IMG/VR virus record: IMGVR_UViG_3300010389_000068
Coordinates: 1 to 32,660 of that record
From: a virus
Direction: 5' to 3' (one strand)
Length of the DNA stretch: 32,660 nt
Of this stretch, positions 20,901 to 28,278 are shown piece after piece. The notes under the pieces were generated by a model, which saw nothing but the letters and a program-made list of their open reading frames with translations, was not told the DNA's origin and searched no databases. Both the position numbers and the translations under genes were made by a program. The first letter of the stretch is position 1. Every line of letters begins with the position of its first letter.

Positions 20901-21351
20901 TGCTGCTGTTCGTGCATTTAAGGCATTAAAGAAGGCGGGATATGCACCATATGAGTTTGAAGGATTTACCAGTGTTGGTAAGCACTCACCAAGAGGTGGT
21001 CACTTTGGTCCTGTAGGTCAACCACCAACTTATGATGATAAAACTGATGGTGTTGCATTTGATATTCCTTGGTCATCTTATGGTTCTGGACCTATTGGTC
21101 AAAGAGACTATGATAAGTCATATAGGGCAGCACAAATTGTAGGTGCTGCTCAAGGTGGTGGTCCTGTTCCTGGAGCATTTAGAGAACTTCAGGAAACTAT
21201 GGGTTATGATAAATCCAAAACAAGAGTTCTCATCCAACCAATGATTGTTGAGAAGGAAGTGCCTATGCCAATGCCAGCTGGCGGCGGTGGTGGAATAATG
21301 GTTATGGGTGGTGAGGTAAATAATACTACAGATAGTCTAGCTGCTGGATAG
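17941..21351 (+). CDS. Large tail protein with lambda-R-like muralytic domain, 1136 aa
   Basis: A second giant tail protein. Residues about 80-210 repeat the layout of the preceding tape-measure gene (coiled coil LEENVAYIRKKTVEIDKLL, then hydrophobic segments). A Gly/Arg-rich linker has three 21-residue repeats (306-365). Residues about 727-905 resemble the phage lambda R lytic transglycosylase: FLETISYAEGT with candidate catalytic E741, YNTWFGNQLF, and GKYQMTYPETF. Residues about 965-1045 hold a His/Asp cluster (H971, H978, D979, H980, D1041 in VAFDIP) that may be a metallopeptidase or D,D-peptidase-like domain, less certain. It has a perfect ribosome site (AAGGAGGT, 7 bases before ATG). It likely drills the host wall during DNA injection. 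Confidence 0.75.
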   Translation: MALPALLGGAGRALATTSRVAKAANIGTKFLGKDTKKQKPGMGTERESSSLTIRPSTSMVPAKFSTTFGSFSSTPKTSTSGGDSLEENVAYIRKKTVEIDKLLKESFKLRKKEAKDAQKMRSALARKEKEGRFESGAKGVAAKVAKKAGKPFSSIFDAIKNYITSILVGFIAIKLLPLLPKMLELLKVVGPAMDFILGIAGKLLDGLATFIDWGYKAYDATRGFIKGVGGEGAAKAFDKFSSAMNTMINLALILAMANAVGGGFGGGRGGRGGRRGGSTRPTTRPGVGGRPKVTTTGGRGVNRPDFRNPFRQRPNVTGSGSGPFSGFRNPFGQRPNVTGSGSGPFSGFRNPFRQGPKITGSGTGGFRFTNPFKGAKFPQLPKGSGTGIFSKINPKSIASGAKGFGIGLAIESIAQFGLDWTFDRLFGTRQEQNEKFLERQAQRSSSEKQEVIDKLLKLYKKEKEYQNSPLGKLDKIIALGGDTTSDVQLRIITDRLNALGITPPAMQTGGKVGDDDKDQKRTLNQSQILPVLQTPDLGISDIGKNIGGPKAVDRLYKQEGVQNLIRLYNEVKDVPVYGESMATAIGMALGNTPSSRTYLSMGASLINFSNLQTAENIASSSAKISQTAQKFEDGGQVFASKVSLNDSIQDTTNVANYLRTQISSIKVKPEEKTPEGIARILEMLGIKTGDYEMQQGGESPSSSSSSSPSSSSPTISSPSTGNNSGLTPQQRAFLETISYAEGTKQRGYNTWFGNQLFPKDQPDLSKYTINQIVELQKRFNREGRGRFAGGTSAAVGKYQMTYPETFAAAAGLDPAVDKFTPANQDKMALYGYVMKQGGVTQAEINAPEMSDQTIDKLAPVFASFPNLFGPGQGGKAPGDGVSYYPSQGAKFKADIKAQFKKERGIAIEAAKSTPVAKPQPKSQGGGLLDPVLNMLGMGSQQQGQGEPKGLIGSVVQWLHGNPNRKGYDAGHAGMSNAHDHFSFTSRTAAVRAFKALKKAGYAPYEFEGFTSVGKHSPRGGHFGPVGQPPTYDDKTDGVAFDIPWSSYGSGPIGQRDYDKSYRAAQIVGAAQGGGPVPGAFRELQETMGYDKSKTRVLIQPMIVEKEVPMPMPAGGGGGIMVMGGEVNNTTDSLAAG
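18856..19035 (+). repeat. Three tandem 63-nt (21-aa) repeats
   Basis: Units at 18856-18918, 18919-18981 and a shortened one at 18982-19035 encode FRNPF-x-Q-x-PN/K-V/I-TGSGSGPFSG. The first two are nearly identical in DNA. They form a basic Gly/Ser linker ahead of the enzymatic part. Confidence 0.9.
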
Positions 21352-21353
21352 AT

Positions 21354-22628
21354 ATGGGAGTCAATAGAGCCCTTGAAGGTTCGGATATTAAATTATTCAA
21401 AATCACGAGTAACTCTGGTGGTTTCAAAGATATTAGAAGACTCGTAACTGACTTTAGTTATGAGGAGAGTGTTTTTGATGCTTCCATTAGAGCAACTGCT
21501 GTGGTCACAGACGCTGGTGGTGATCCTGGCGGAGGATCAATTCTTACTGCTCTGGATGAACTCAAAATTGTTGGTGGAGAGAAGACTGAGATAGAATTTT
21601 TGGACAACTATGGTGTGGAGTATTCGATTGAGTTATATGTTAATGAGATTCTTCTTAACAACAGCACTAGAAAAACCCAAACATATATTTTGTCATTCTG
21701 CTCAAAAGAGTTGCTTATGAATGAAATTACAAGAGTCAGAAAAAGATTTGAAGGTAAAATATCTGATCACATCTCAACCATCTTATCGAGAGACCTTGGT
21801 ACAAGTAAGGGATTGAATATTGATACCACAGTCAATAAATACAATTTTCTTGGTAATAATTACAAACCCTTTTATTGGTGTACGTCCTTAGCAAAAAAGG
21901 CAGTTCCCTTTAAAAAGGGACAAGTTGCTGGATATCTTTTTTATGAGACTTATAATGGGTTCAATTTTAAAGCAATTGATGAACTCTTTAAGGAATCAAA
22001 GAAGGCAACGTTTATATACAATGAAACCGTAAAAGAGTTGCCTCCTGGTGTTGATGCCAAGATTTTAGATTACAACTTTGATAATAATATTGATTTGCAG
22101 AGAAACCTGCAAATGGGAGCATATAACACAGAGACATTTGATCAAAATCCATATGACCAAACTTATGAAGAGACAACCTTTACTGCTGATGACCAGGGCA
22201 ATATTACAAAAAAACTGGGTAAAACCAAGATAACTGACTATCTAAACAAAGATTTCTTGGAAAAACCTTCTAGATACTTTGTATACACTCAAGATATTGG
22301 TGCAAATCCAAAGGGAACATCTTTGAAGCAACAATTAAAAAAAGCTGATGAACCGAACTTGGAGATGAAAGATATCACTGCTCAATCGGCAATCCGATAT
22401 CAGCAGGCATTTACAATCAAACTTGAGATTACTGTTGCTGCATATCTTGGAGTCAATGTTGGCGACATTGTTGAGGTGCAATTGCCTGAAATCTCCGCTG
22501 GTAAAAAGGTTCCAGAATCAGAGGAGTTAAATAGTGGGCTATATATGATATCAGAGTTATGCCACAAGTTGACACCCAATCGTTCTGTAAGTAGACTAGT
22601 TTTAGTACGAGATTCCTACGATCAGTAA
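21354..22628 (+). CDS. gp27: Baseplate hub protein, gp27-like
   Basis: A 424-aa protein I assign to the gp27 class of hub proteins, which form the trimeric ring that holds the gp5 needle. Supporting segments are DIKLFKITSNSGGFKDIRRLV near the start, the paired beta-barrel-type sequence YSIELYVNEILLNNS...YILSFCSKELLMNE, and ISDHISTILSRDLG. The mid-region YNFDNNIDLQRNLQMGAYN is followed by the C-terminal VGDIVEVQLPEIS and SGLYMISELCHKLTPNRSVSRLVL, as seen in hub proteins of contractile systems. It follows the giant tail gene after 2 bases and precedes CP12 and the gp5-like gene. Exact equivalence to T4 gp27 needs structural comparison. Confidence 0.65.
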   Translation: MGVNRALEGSDIKLFKITSNSGGFKDIRRLVTDFSYEESVFDASIRATAVVTDAGGDPGGGSILTALDELKIVGGEKTEIEFLDNYGVEYSIELYVNEILLNNSTRKTQTYILSFCSKELLMNEITRVRKRFEGKISDHISTILSRDLGTSKGLNIDTTVNKYNFLGNNYKPFYWCTSLAKKAVPFKKGQVAGYLFYETYNGFNFKAIDELFKESKKATFIYNETVKELPPGVDAKILDYNFDNNIDLQRNLQMGAYNTETFDQNPYDQTYEETTFTADDQGNITKKLGKTKITDYLNKDFLEKPSRYFVYTQDIGANPKGTSLKQQLKKADEPNLEMKDITAQSAIRYQQAFTIKLEITVAAYLGVNVGDIVEVQLPEISAGKKVPESEELNSGLYMISELCHKLTPNRSVSRLVLVRDSYDQ

Positions 22629-22633
22629 AAACT

Positions 22634-22849
22634 ATGGAAAAAAGTATCGAAGATCATATTGAAAAGGATAAAGAAATCCTTAGTGATCCAAACATCTCGG
22701 CGCAACGTCGCCGTCACATCGAAAGTGAACTCCACGATCTAGAGGAGTATCACGAGCGTCACCCTGAAGATCATCACGATCCTACAGCATTTGAAATGTA
22801 TTGTGACGCAAATCCAGATGCAGATGAGTGTAGAATTTACGAGGATTAA
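22634..22849 (+). CDS. cp12: CP12-type Calvin-cycle regulator
   Basis: CP12 is a small disordered protein that ties up GAPDH and phosphoribulokinase and so shuts down the Calvin cycle; cyanophages carry it to divert carbon flux to the pentose phosphate path. This 71-aa protein has the family C-terminus: EMYCDANPDADECRIYED, with the redox pair C57 and C66 (C-x8-C) and the terminal acidic residues that enter the GAPDH site. The N-terminal cysteine pair of canonical CP12 is absent; the N-terminal half is helical and rich in His, Glu and Asp (EDHIEKDKEIL). It lies between the gp27-like and gp5-like hub genes, with which it would be expressed, and shares its last base with the next start. Confidence 0.85.
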   Translation: MEKSIEDHIEKDKEILSDPNISAQRRRHIESELHDLEEYHERHPEDHHDPTAFEMYCDANPDADECRIYED

Positions 22850-25482
22850 TGAGCGCACTGTTTGACCAGCAATCTATTGGCAAAGGTCCCTTCGTTACTT
22901 GGAGGGGTCAGGTTGTCGATGATTCTGTTTGGCGCGATAATTTAAATCCAAAACTTCACGAAGATCCAGAGAATTCAGGAAAAGATAATAGTTCTAAAGC
23001 GTGGGGTTATCGATATAAAGTCAGAATTCTTGGTCATCAGACTGAGGATAAAACCAATGAGGTTACTGATGAAGAACTGTTGATGGCAGAGGTAATGTAC
23101 CCCGTCACAGCAGGTAGTGGACACGCAGGATCCAGACAAACTCCCAATATTCGTATGGGTGATTTTGTTTGGGGATTTTTTGAAGATGGATTGGACGGTC
23201 AACGTCCAATCATTATGGGAGTCATTGGTAACAATGACAATACTGAAATGTATGGTCAAGATCCTGAGAAGGGATTTCAACCAAGAACTGCTGAGTCTGG
23301 ACTCTCTGGACCCATTGATAAAGTTGCTGATAAAGATCAATTACTCAAATCTCAAGGCAGTGGTAAACCAGTAAGAGAAGGTACTGGTGTAAATGTTGCA
23401 TCAGTCGCTGATGTAAAACAAGCTCTTAGTGGTAATGAACCTGCTGCACTTCCTGTTGCAAAGAAGGAAGAAGAGAGTGAGATGGACGCCATTCAGGTCG
23501 TAATTCAAAACCTGTTGGCAGTTGCAAATAAAATTAAATCATCTCAAACATCCTTTTTTGGCGCGGCAACATCTCCAACAAAGTTACTTCAAGCAGAAAT
23601 AAACAAAGTAGCCTCTATGGTTGCTGGTTTTATTAAAAAGATAATCTCAAAGATTCGTGGTGCAGCAATTACTGCTATTGACAACGTTGTAAAAGACACG
23701 GTATATCTTCTATTTCCAAATCAGAGACCTGAACTTAATGAGGTTCAAAATAAAGCAACGGACACACTATCTTGTGTATTCAACAAGATCATTGATGGTC
23801 TCCTTCAATTAATTCTTGGAATGTTACAGGAGATGATTAACAATTTTGTTAATGCTCCAATGTGTGCCATTGAGAATGCAGTTGGTAAAATCCTTGGCGC
23901 TGCTCAAAGTCAAATCTCTAGTGCCCTTGACTCTGTTTTTGGTGCTGTGGATGCTGCTATTAGTGGACTGCTGGGATCTGTTGGTGGAGTAATTGGACAA
24001 GTCTCAAGTTTAGCTGGACAAATTGCAGATATCCTATCATTCTTTTCTTGTGACGAGAATCCAGATGTCCCAGAAATTAGACAGTGGAGTCCTTTTGCTG
24101 GAATTAAGATACAAGATCCACTGTCTGGTCCTCTAAGTGGCATTTTAGCAAAGGCAGGTGAAGGTCTTGGATTGGGTGGAGCAGTACCACCTTGTAACAC
24201 TGGTCCACAATCAATAACAAATCCAGGATTAATTGTTTCTGGTGGCAATCCAACAGTTGGGGCAATATTAAATCCAATTATTTCCCCAATCACTGGTGGA
24301 ATTATTGGTGCAGATGTTGTAAATGGCGGTAGTGGATATGCGTCTGGACCAACAATTTTGGTTAGTGGCAATTCTGGTGGAAGTGGAGCATCTCTATCAC
24401 CGATTGTTGAAAATGGATCAATCACTGGTGTTCTTGTGAATGATCCTGGGTCAGGATATAATGAAGGTACTGGTTCAACAACAGGACCATATGGCACACC
24501 ATTTTCTGGACCAAATGATACTGTTGTATTTGTGCCAACTCCAGGACCAATTATTCCTAGTGGATATGTAACAGAAACTGATGGATATGTATTACCCGAA
24601 GGATCTAAGGTTCCAGATGGTACTCTAATCCCTGCAGGAACAGATCTTCCATTTGCAGTATTGGGACCATCTGGAGATCCAATAGTAGGTCCAGGTATCG
24701 TAGAAGAGGACATTGTTATCTCTGGATGTAAGATCACAATTCCAGAGGGTACACCTTTGCCTTCTCCAACACCAATTGATATTCAAGTTCCAAGTATATT
24801 AGATCTTCCTGGCGATCTTATGTTTAATTTACCAAATACTGGTTATAGCAACTCTCAAAGTTTGACATCAAATGATTCTATTCTCAGTGGCGGATGGACT
24901 TCTTATCCCCCTGGATTTACTGTTCAAGTAAGCGAATGTGATTGCGTATATGCCCCTGTTGGTGCAGTTATCGAAGTTGTTGATGATTTGGGAAATGTGA
25001 TCCAAGAGATTATTGGTCAGGGACAAACTGTTTGTATTGAGGTTGAAGGGGCAGGTGGATTTACAACTCCAGAACCTGGTGACACTTTAGATACTGCAGG
25101 AGATGACCCATCGGATGGAAGTGGTAAATATCCAGTTGTCCTAGAGATTAAAGATGTCCTTATCTCAAGTAATGGATATAACTATAGTGAAGGTGATGAA
25201 ATTGTTGTAATCCCAGACAATGGTGCTGTGCTTAAACCAGTGTTTGGTAACTTTGGAGTTCTCAAAGATGTTGAAGTTATTAATGGTGGAATCGGATTTA
25301 GCGATTTACCAACCGCATATATAAAATCTTTGACTGGAATCAATGCAGTCATTCAACCAGTCTTTAATGTAATAAGCATTGGACTAGATGCTGAGGATGC
25401 AAATCAGGCAATTGATATTCCCGATAACGCAACAGTTATTTCTGTTGTTGATTGTGTAGGTAAAATCGACCAGGAGATCTAA
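22849..25482 (+). CDS. gp5: Baseplate hub/needle protein, gp5-like, 877 aa
   Basis: The first 150 residues look like the OB-fold of T4 gp5 and VgrG-type proteins: WRGQVVDDSVWRDN, YRYKVRILGHQTED, LLMAEVMYPVTAGSGH, RMGDFVWGFFEDGLDGQ, PIIMGVIGNN. Instead of the T4 lysozyme domain there is a long amphipathic helical region (about 200-395) and then Gly/Pro-rich beta modules (for example VVNGGSGYASGPTILVSGN near 490 and VINGGIGFSDLPTAYIKS near the end). I see no E-x8-D-x5-T lysozyme triad. The C-terminus ends without a beta-helix; the following gene supplies one. It is more than 50 percent longer than T4 gp5 (575 aa) and probably fills the same place at the hub. Confidence 0.75.
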   Translation: MSALFDQQSIGKGPFVTWRGQVVDDSVWRDNLNPKLHEDPENSGKDNSSKAWGYRYKVRILGHQTEDKTNEVTDEELLMAEVMYPVTAGSGHAGSRQTPNIRMGDFVWGFFEDGLDGQRPIIMGVIGNNDNTEMYGQDPEKGFQPRTAESGLSGPIDKVADKDQLLKSQGSGKPVREGTGVNVASVADVKQALSGNEPAALPVAKKEEESEMDAIQVVIQNLLAVANKIKSSQTSFFGAATSPTKLLQAEINKVASMVAGFIKKIISKIRGAAITAIDNVVKDTVYLLFPNQRPELNEVQNKATDTLSCVFNKIIDGLLQLILGMLQEMINNFVNAPMCAIENAVGKILGAAQSQISSALDSVFGAVDAAISGLLGSVGGVIGQVSSLAGQIADILSFFSCDENPDVPEIRQWSPFAGIKIQDPLSGPLSGILAKAGEGLGLGGAVPPCNTGPQSITNPGLIVSGGNPTVGAILNPIISPITGGIIGADVVNGGSGYASGPTILVSGNSGGSGASLSPIVENGSITGVLVNDPGSGYNEGTGSTTGPYGTPFSGPNDTVVFVPTPGPIIPSGYVTETDGYVLPEGSKVPDGTLIPAGTDLPFAVLGPSGDPIVGPGIVEEDIVISGCKITIPEGTPLPSPTPIDIQVPSILDLPGDLMFNLPNTGYSNSQSLTSNDSILSGGWTSYPPGFTVQVSECDCVYAPVGAVIEVVDDLGNVIQEIIGQGQTVCIEVEGAGGFTTPEPGDTLDTAGDDPSDGSGKYPVVLEIKDVLISSNGYNYSEGDEIVVIPDNGAVLKPVFGNFGVLKDVEVINGGIGFSDLPTAYIKSLTGINAVIQPVFNVISIGLDAEDANQAIDIPDNATVISVVDCVGKIDQEI

Positions 25483-26097
25483 ATGGGAAAAGGAGAAAAG
25501 CAAAATTATTATACTATTGAATATGGAGGCTCTGATGGTGCCATAAGATTTGGTTCATTAGAGTCATCATTAAATGGGGTTAAAGGTGAGGTTACATCTG
25601 ATGTAAAATTACAAGCATCATATGAGGGACATTACATCACTCTTGATAAAGATGGTGTAAGAGAAGGATGGACTCTAGCACGTTGTCCAGGAACCTTTTC
25701 CATTACCTCTGGAGAGTATATTGAGGGTCCAGGCAAAGGTAATGCATTTATTGTAGATGCAAAGTCTGGAGACATTGTTTTAAATGCTGGAAATGGAGAC
25801 ATTCGTATCATTGGTAGAAACATTGAACTGATTGCAAACGGTCCCGATAACAAAAATGGAAATGTAACCGTTACTGCTAATGAAACCATTCAACTTAATG
25901 GAAAAAATGTAAATATAGATGCCGAGGCGGCATGGAAATTTATCTCTTCGGGTATTGGCAATATCACTTGTAAAACTGGACTACAGATGTACTCAACCTT
26001 TTCTAAGTGTGTGACTGGAAGTTCCTCATTAAACCCATCTAAATATGGTGGTAAGAGTACACTAGCAGTTGTTAAAGAAACCCCTGGATTTACCTAA
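25483..26097 (+). CDS. Beta-helix tail spike/needle protein
   Basis: A 204-aa protein with a run of short beta repeats at residues 85-150: SGDIVLNAGNGDIRIIGRN, then IELIANG, GNVTVTANETIQLNGKN and VNIDAEA. Such hydrophobic/Gly alternation is the pattern of the triple-stranded beta-helix that forms the gp5 C-terminal needle and VgrG spikes. It begins directly after the gp5-like stop (no gap), so it most likely provides the membrane-piercing needle that T4 fuses to gp5. The final 40 residues (ITCKTGLQMYSTFSKC...) are less regular. Signal peptide and enzyme motifs are absent. Confidence 0.7.
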   Translation: MGKGEKQNYYTIEYGGSDGAIRFGSLESSLNGVKGEVTSDVKLQASYEGHYITLDKDGVREGWTLARCPGTFSITSGEYIEGPGKGNAFIVDAKSGDIVLNAGNGDIRIIGRNIELIANGPDNKNGNVTVTANETIQLNGKNVNIDAEAAWKFISSGIGNITCKTGLQMYSTFSKCVTGSSSLNPSKYGGKSTLAVVKETPGFT

Positions 26098-26105
26098 GGA
26101 GATGT

Positions 26106-26774
26106 ATGGAATTTGATGATATTGCGGTAGGTAAAAGACTGTTTGTTGGTATTGGAAATCCAATTATTTTGGGTGTCGGACCCCTTGAAGTAAGAGGATC
26201 TTCTTATATTGAGGGACCTCAGATTGTTGGAAATCCAGGACCGTTTAGTGCTCCATCTCCAACAGAGTTGGGAACACTAATGGTTGCAGAGACAATCAAT
26301 GATGATATGAAACCCATCCCATTTTATTCTTTGGTTGTATCAACCTTTGCAAGGATAAAGGGTTATCTTAAGATTGATCAACTTTTGTCTGTTCCTCTAA
26401 TCAAGAATAAGATCATCTATACAGAGATCTGTATGGCAAAGGTTAAAAACTTTGTCATTGATCACCCAACAAAAGAGAACAAGAAACTAGTACACGCTTG
26501 CATAGAGGGTCCAGAGGTTGGTGTTTATTACAGAGGTAGACTCACTGGAAGAAATGTAATTGATCTTCCAGAGTATTGGACAGGACTTGTTCATGAGAAT
26601 AGTATCACAGTATCTTTGACGCCAATTGGTGCTCATCAAGATATTATTGTAAAGAGGATTGGACAAAATCAAATCCATTTACAGTCAAAGGGAAATATGC
26701 CAATTGATTGTTATTATCATGTATTTGGAGAAAGAAAAGATGTTGACAAACTACAAATAGAAATTGAGGAGTAA
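26106..26774 (+). CDS. Tail protein with C-terminal HPTKEN/GERKDV module (first paralog)
   Basis: A 222-aa structural protein. The N-terminal half (MEFDDIAVGKRLFVGIGNPII...) is beta-rich and not recognised. The C-terminal 110 residues form a module shared with the next gene: V-IDHPTKENKKLVHACIEGPE, VYYRGRL, an IDLPEYW motif, SLTPIG, and a final YHVFGERKDV. I recall this module in many marine phage tail and fibre proteins, where it may act as a C-terminal beta cap or trimerisation unit; no function is proven. AAGGAG precedes ATG 26106 at short spacing. It follows the spike gene, in the distal baseplate region. Confidence 0.7.
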   Translation: MEFDDIAVGKRLFVGIGNPIILGVGPLEVRGSSYIEGPQIVGNPGPFSAPSPTELGTLMVAETINDDMKPIPFYSLVVSTFARIKGYLKIDQLLSVPLIKNKIIYTEICMAKVKNFVIDHPTKENKKLVHACIEGPEVGVYYRGRLTGRNVIDLPEYWTGLVHENSITVSLTPIGAHQDIIVKRIGQNQIHLQSKGNMPIDCYYHVFGERKDVDKLQIEIEE

Positions 26775-26776
26775 TT

Positions 26777-27583
26777 ATGCCAGACTTATTTGACTTTAAA
26801 AATTATGGTACTTTTACAGGACCATCTGATGGCAACTTCACGTTTGATGATAGCGAACCAAGTTGGCACGCAGTTGAACCATCCGACCTGTCATTTAACA
26901 TCACCGACATTGGAGTTCTGTTCTATCAGAACCAAGGACGTTATGCATACTTTCACGCCAATGGAAATGATGTCAACAATATTATCCTAGAGACAAATGC
27001 TGGTCCTCTTACAACACTTACTTGTGATGTAACTCAAACAAATTTTACAGGTGATATCTTAATTGATGGCAACATTAATGCTGCAGGAAACGTATTTGTT
27101 GGTGGAAGAATTGTTGCTGCAGTCTCGATCAACCTTGCGGGGGTTGGAGATGTTGCGGGGGCGATCCAGGCAAACAAAGCTCTTGCAGGATCTAAAAAGT
27201 CTTTTGATATCCCACACCCAACTAAAGAGAATCACAGACTAAGATATGTTTGTCTTGAGGGTCCAGAGGCAGAGGTTTACTACAGAGGAAAACTAAAAGA
27301 TAGCACTGTAATTGAGTTGCCAGATTACTGGAGAAAACTTGTGGATGCTGAGACCATTGGCGTATCATTGACACCACTTGGCTGCTATCAAGAGTTGTTT
27401 GTTGAAAAAATTGAGTGGGGTTCTAGAATCATTGTAAAGAATAACTCAAGTGGTCCTATCAATTGCTCATACATTGTTTATGGTGAAAGAAAGGATGTGA
27501 GTAAGAACATTGCTGAGTATAAAGGCTTGACAGAGAATGATTACCCAGGCGATAATGACCAATATATCGTCAATGCCGATTAA
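26777..27583 (+). CDS. Tail protein with C-terminal HPTKEN/GERKDV module (second paralog)
   Basis: A 268-aa protein. The N-terminal part is different from its neighbour (FKNYGTFTGPSDGNFTFDD, then ILETNAGPLTTLTCDVTQ, IDGNINAAGNVFVGGRIV), with the short beta steps of phage fibre proteins. The C-terminal module repeats that of the upstream gene: IPHPTKENHRLRYVCLEGPE, VYYRGKL, IELPDYW, SLTPLG, YIVYGERKDVSK. The pair therefore arose by duplication of the module onto different fibre-like heads, or by gene duplication followed by N-terminal replacement. The start is 2 bases after the previous stop; its own stop overlaps the oxygenase start. Confidence 0.7.
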   Translation: MPDLFDFKNYGTFTGPSDGNFTFDDSEPSWHAVEPSDLSFNITDIGVLFYQNQGRYAYFHANGNDVNNIILETNAGPLTTLTCDVTQTNFTGDILIDGNINAAGNVFVGGRIVAAVSINLAGVGDVAGAIQANKALAGSKKSFDIPHPTKENHRLRYVCLEGPEAEVYYRGKLKDSTVIELPDYWRKLVDAETIGVSLTPLGCYQELFVEKIEWGSRIIVKNNSSGPINCSYIVYGERKDVSKNIAEYKGLTENDYPGDNDQYIVNAD

Positions 27584-28260
27584 TGAATAAGGTTCATGAA
27601 ATTTTTCCTCTGGTAATCTATCAAAATACTATAGACTGTCATCAAAAATTTAAGGACGAGTACATCAATCAAGTCCGAGATTATTGGTTTAATGGATATC
27701 ATAATGAGAGTCCCGAGTGCTCAGGAAAAATATTTTTACACAGGGAAGAAGAGTATCGATTCTTTTTTGATGACCTCAAAAAATCTATAGACTTATATCA
27801 TAAAAATCTTGGAGTTGACCACACAAAGTTAGATTATCATATTACCAAGTCTTGGGTTGGTTATCATAAGGATGATGAGACTCCATCTATACCTGCTCAC
27901 TTTCACAATGAGGCAAATTTAAGTTTTGTCTATTATCTTAAAACTGACAAGACATCTGATAAATTTTGTCTGCAACAAGCAGTAAATAGAAATGAATCTG
28001 TTGGTGGGATGTTTGAAGTCGCACACGAGAACAATATTCTTTTAAACTACAATAAATACAACTGTAATTTTTATACGATTACCCCGCACGAGGGGTCGGT
28101 GATTATCTTTCCAAGTAATGTTTTACACTTTACTCAAAAGAAAGAAAAGCGAATGGATGAAAGGATTGTAATTGCTGGTGATATACGAGTCACACTAAAA
28201 CCAGAGTATTGCAATCATCATCAAGGGTCTACTCATCCAAGTCAATGGACTCAATTGTAA
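27583..28260 (+). CDS. 2OG-Fe(II) oxygenase-like protein
   Basis: A 225-aa protein of the putative 2-oxoglutarate/Fe(II) oxygenase family that is abundant in cyanophages. The double-stranded beta-helix core shows PAHFHNEANLSFVYYLK (candidate metal ligands H106 and/or H108) and GSVIIFPSNVLHFTQKK (distal H182). R194 in the following ERIVIAGDI strand could bind 2-oxoglutarate. The acidic member of the usual H-x-D pair is not obvious (H-x-H-N instead), as in the related family with HxH. Substrate unknown; modification of a virion or host protein is possible. It begins on the stop of the tail protein (TAATG) amid structural genes. Confidence 0.8.
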   Translation: MNKVHEIFPLVIYQNTIDCHQKFKDEYINQVRDYWFNGYHNESPECSGKIFLHREEEYRFFFDDLKKSIDLYHKNLGVDHTKLDYHITKSWVGYHKDDETPSIPAHFHNEANLSFVYYLKTDKTSDKFCLQQAVNRNESVGGMFEVAHENNILLNYNKYNCNFYTITPHEGSVIIFPSNVLHFTQKKEKRMDERIVIAGDIRVTLKPEYCNHHQGSTHPSQWTQL

Positions 28261-28278
28261 ACATATAGAGCAAAAAAG

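Noticed and set aside
23910-24737. A 275-aa open frame on the minus strand, Pro/Ser/Gly-rich
   Set aside because: It is antisense to the Gly/Pro/Thr-rich beta-repeat part of the gp5-like gene; the codon pattern of the plus strand explains it, and there is no start signal or family resemblance.
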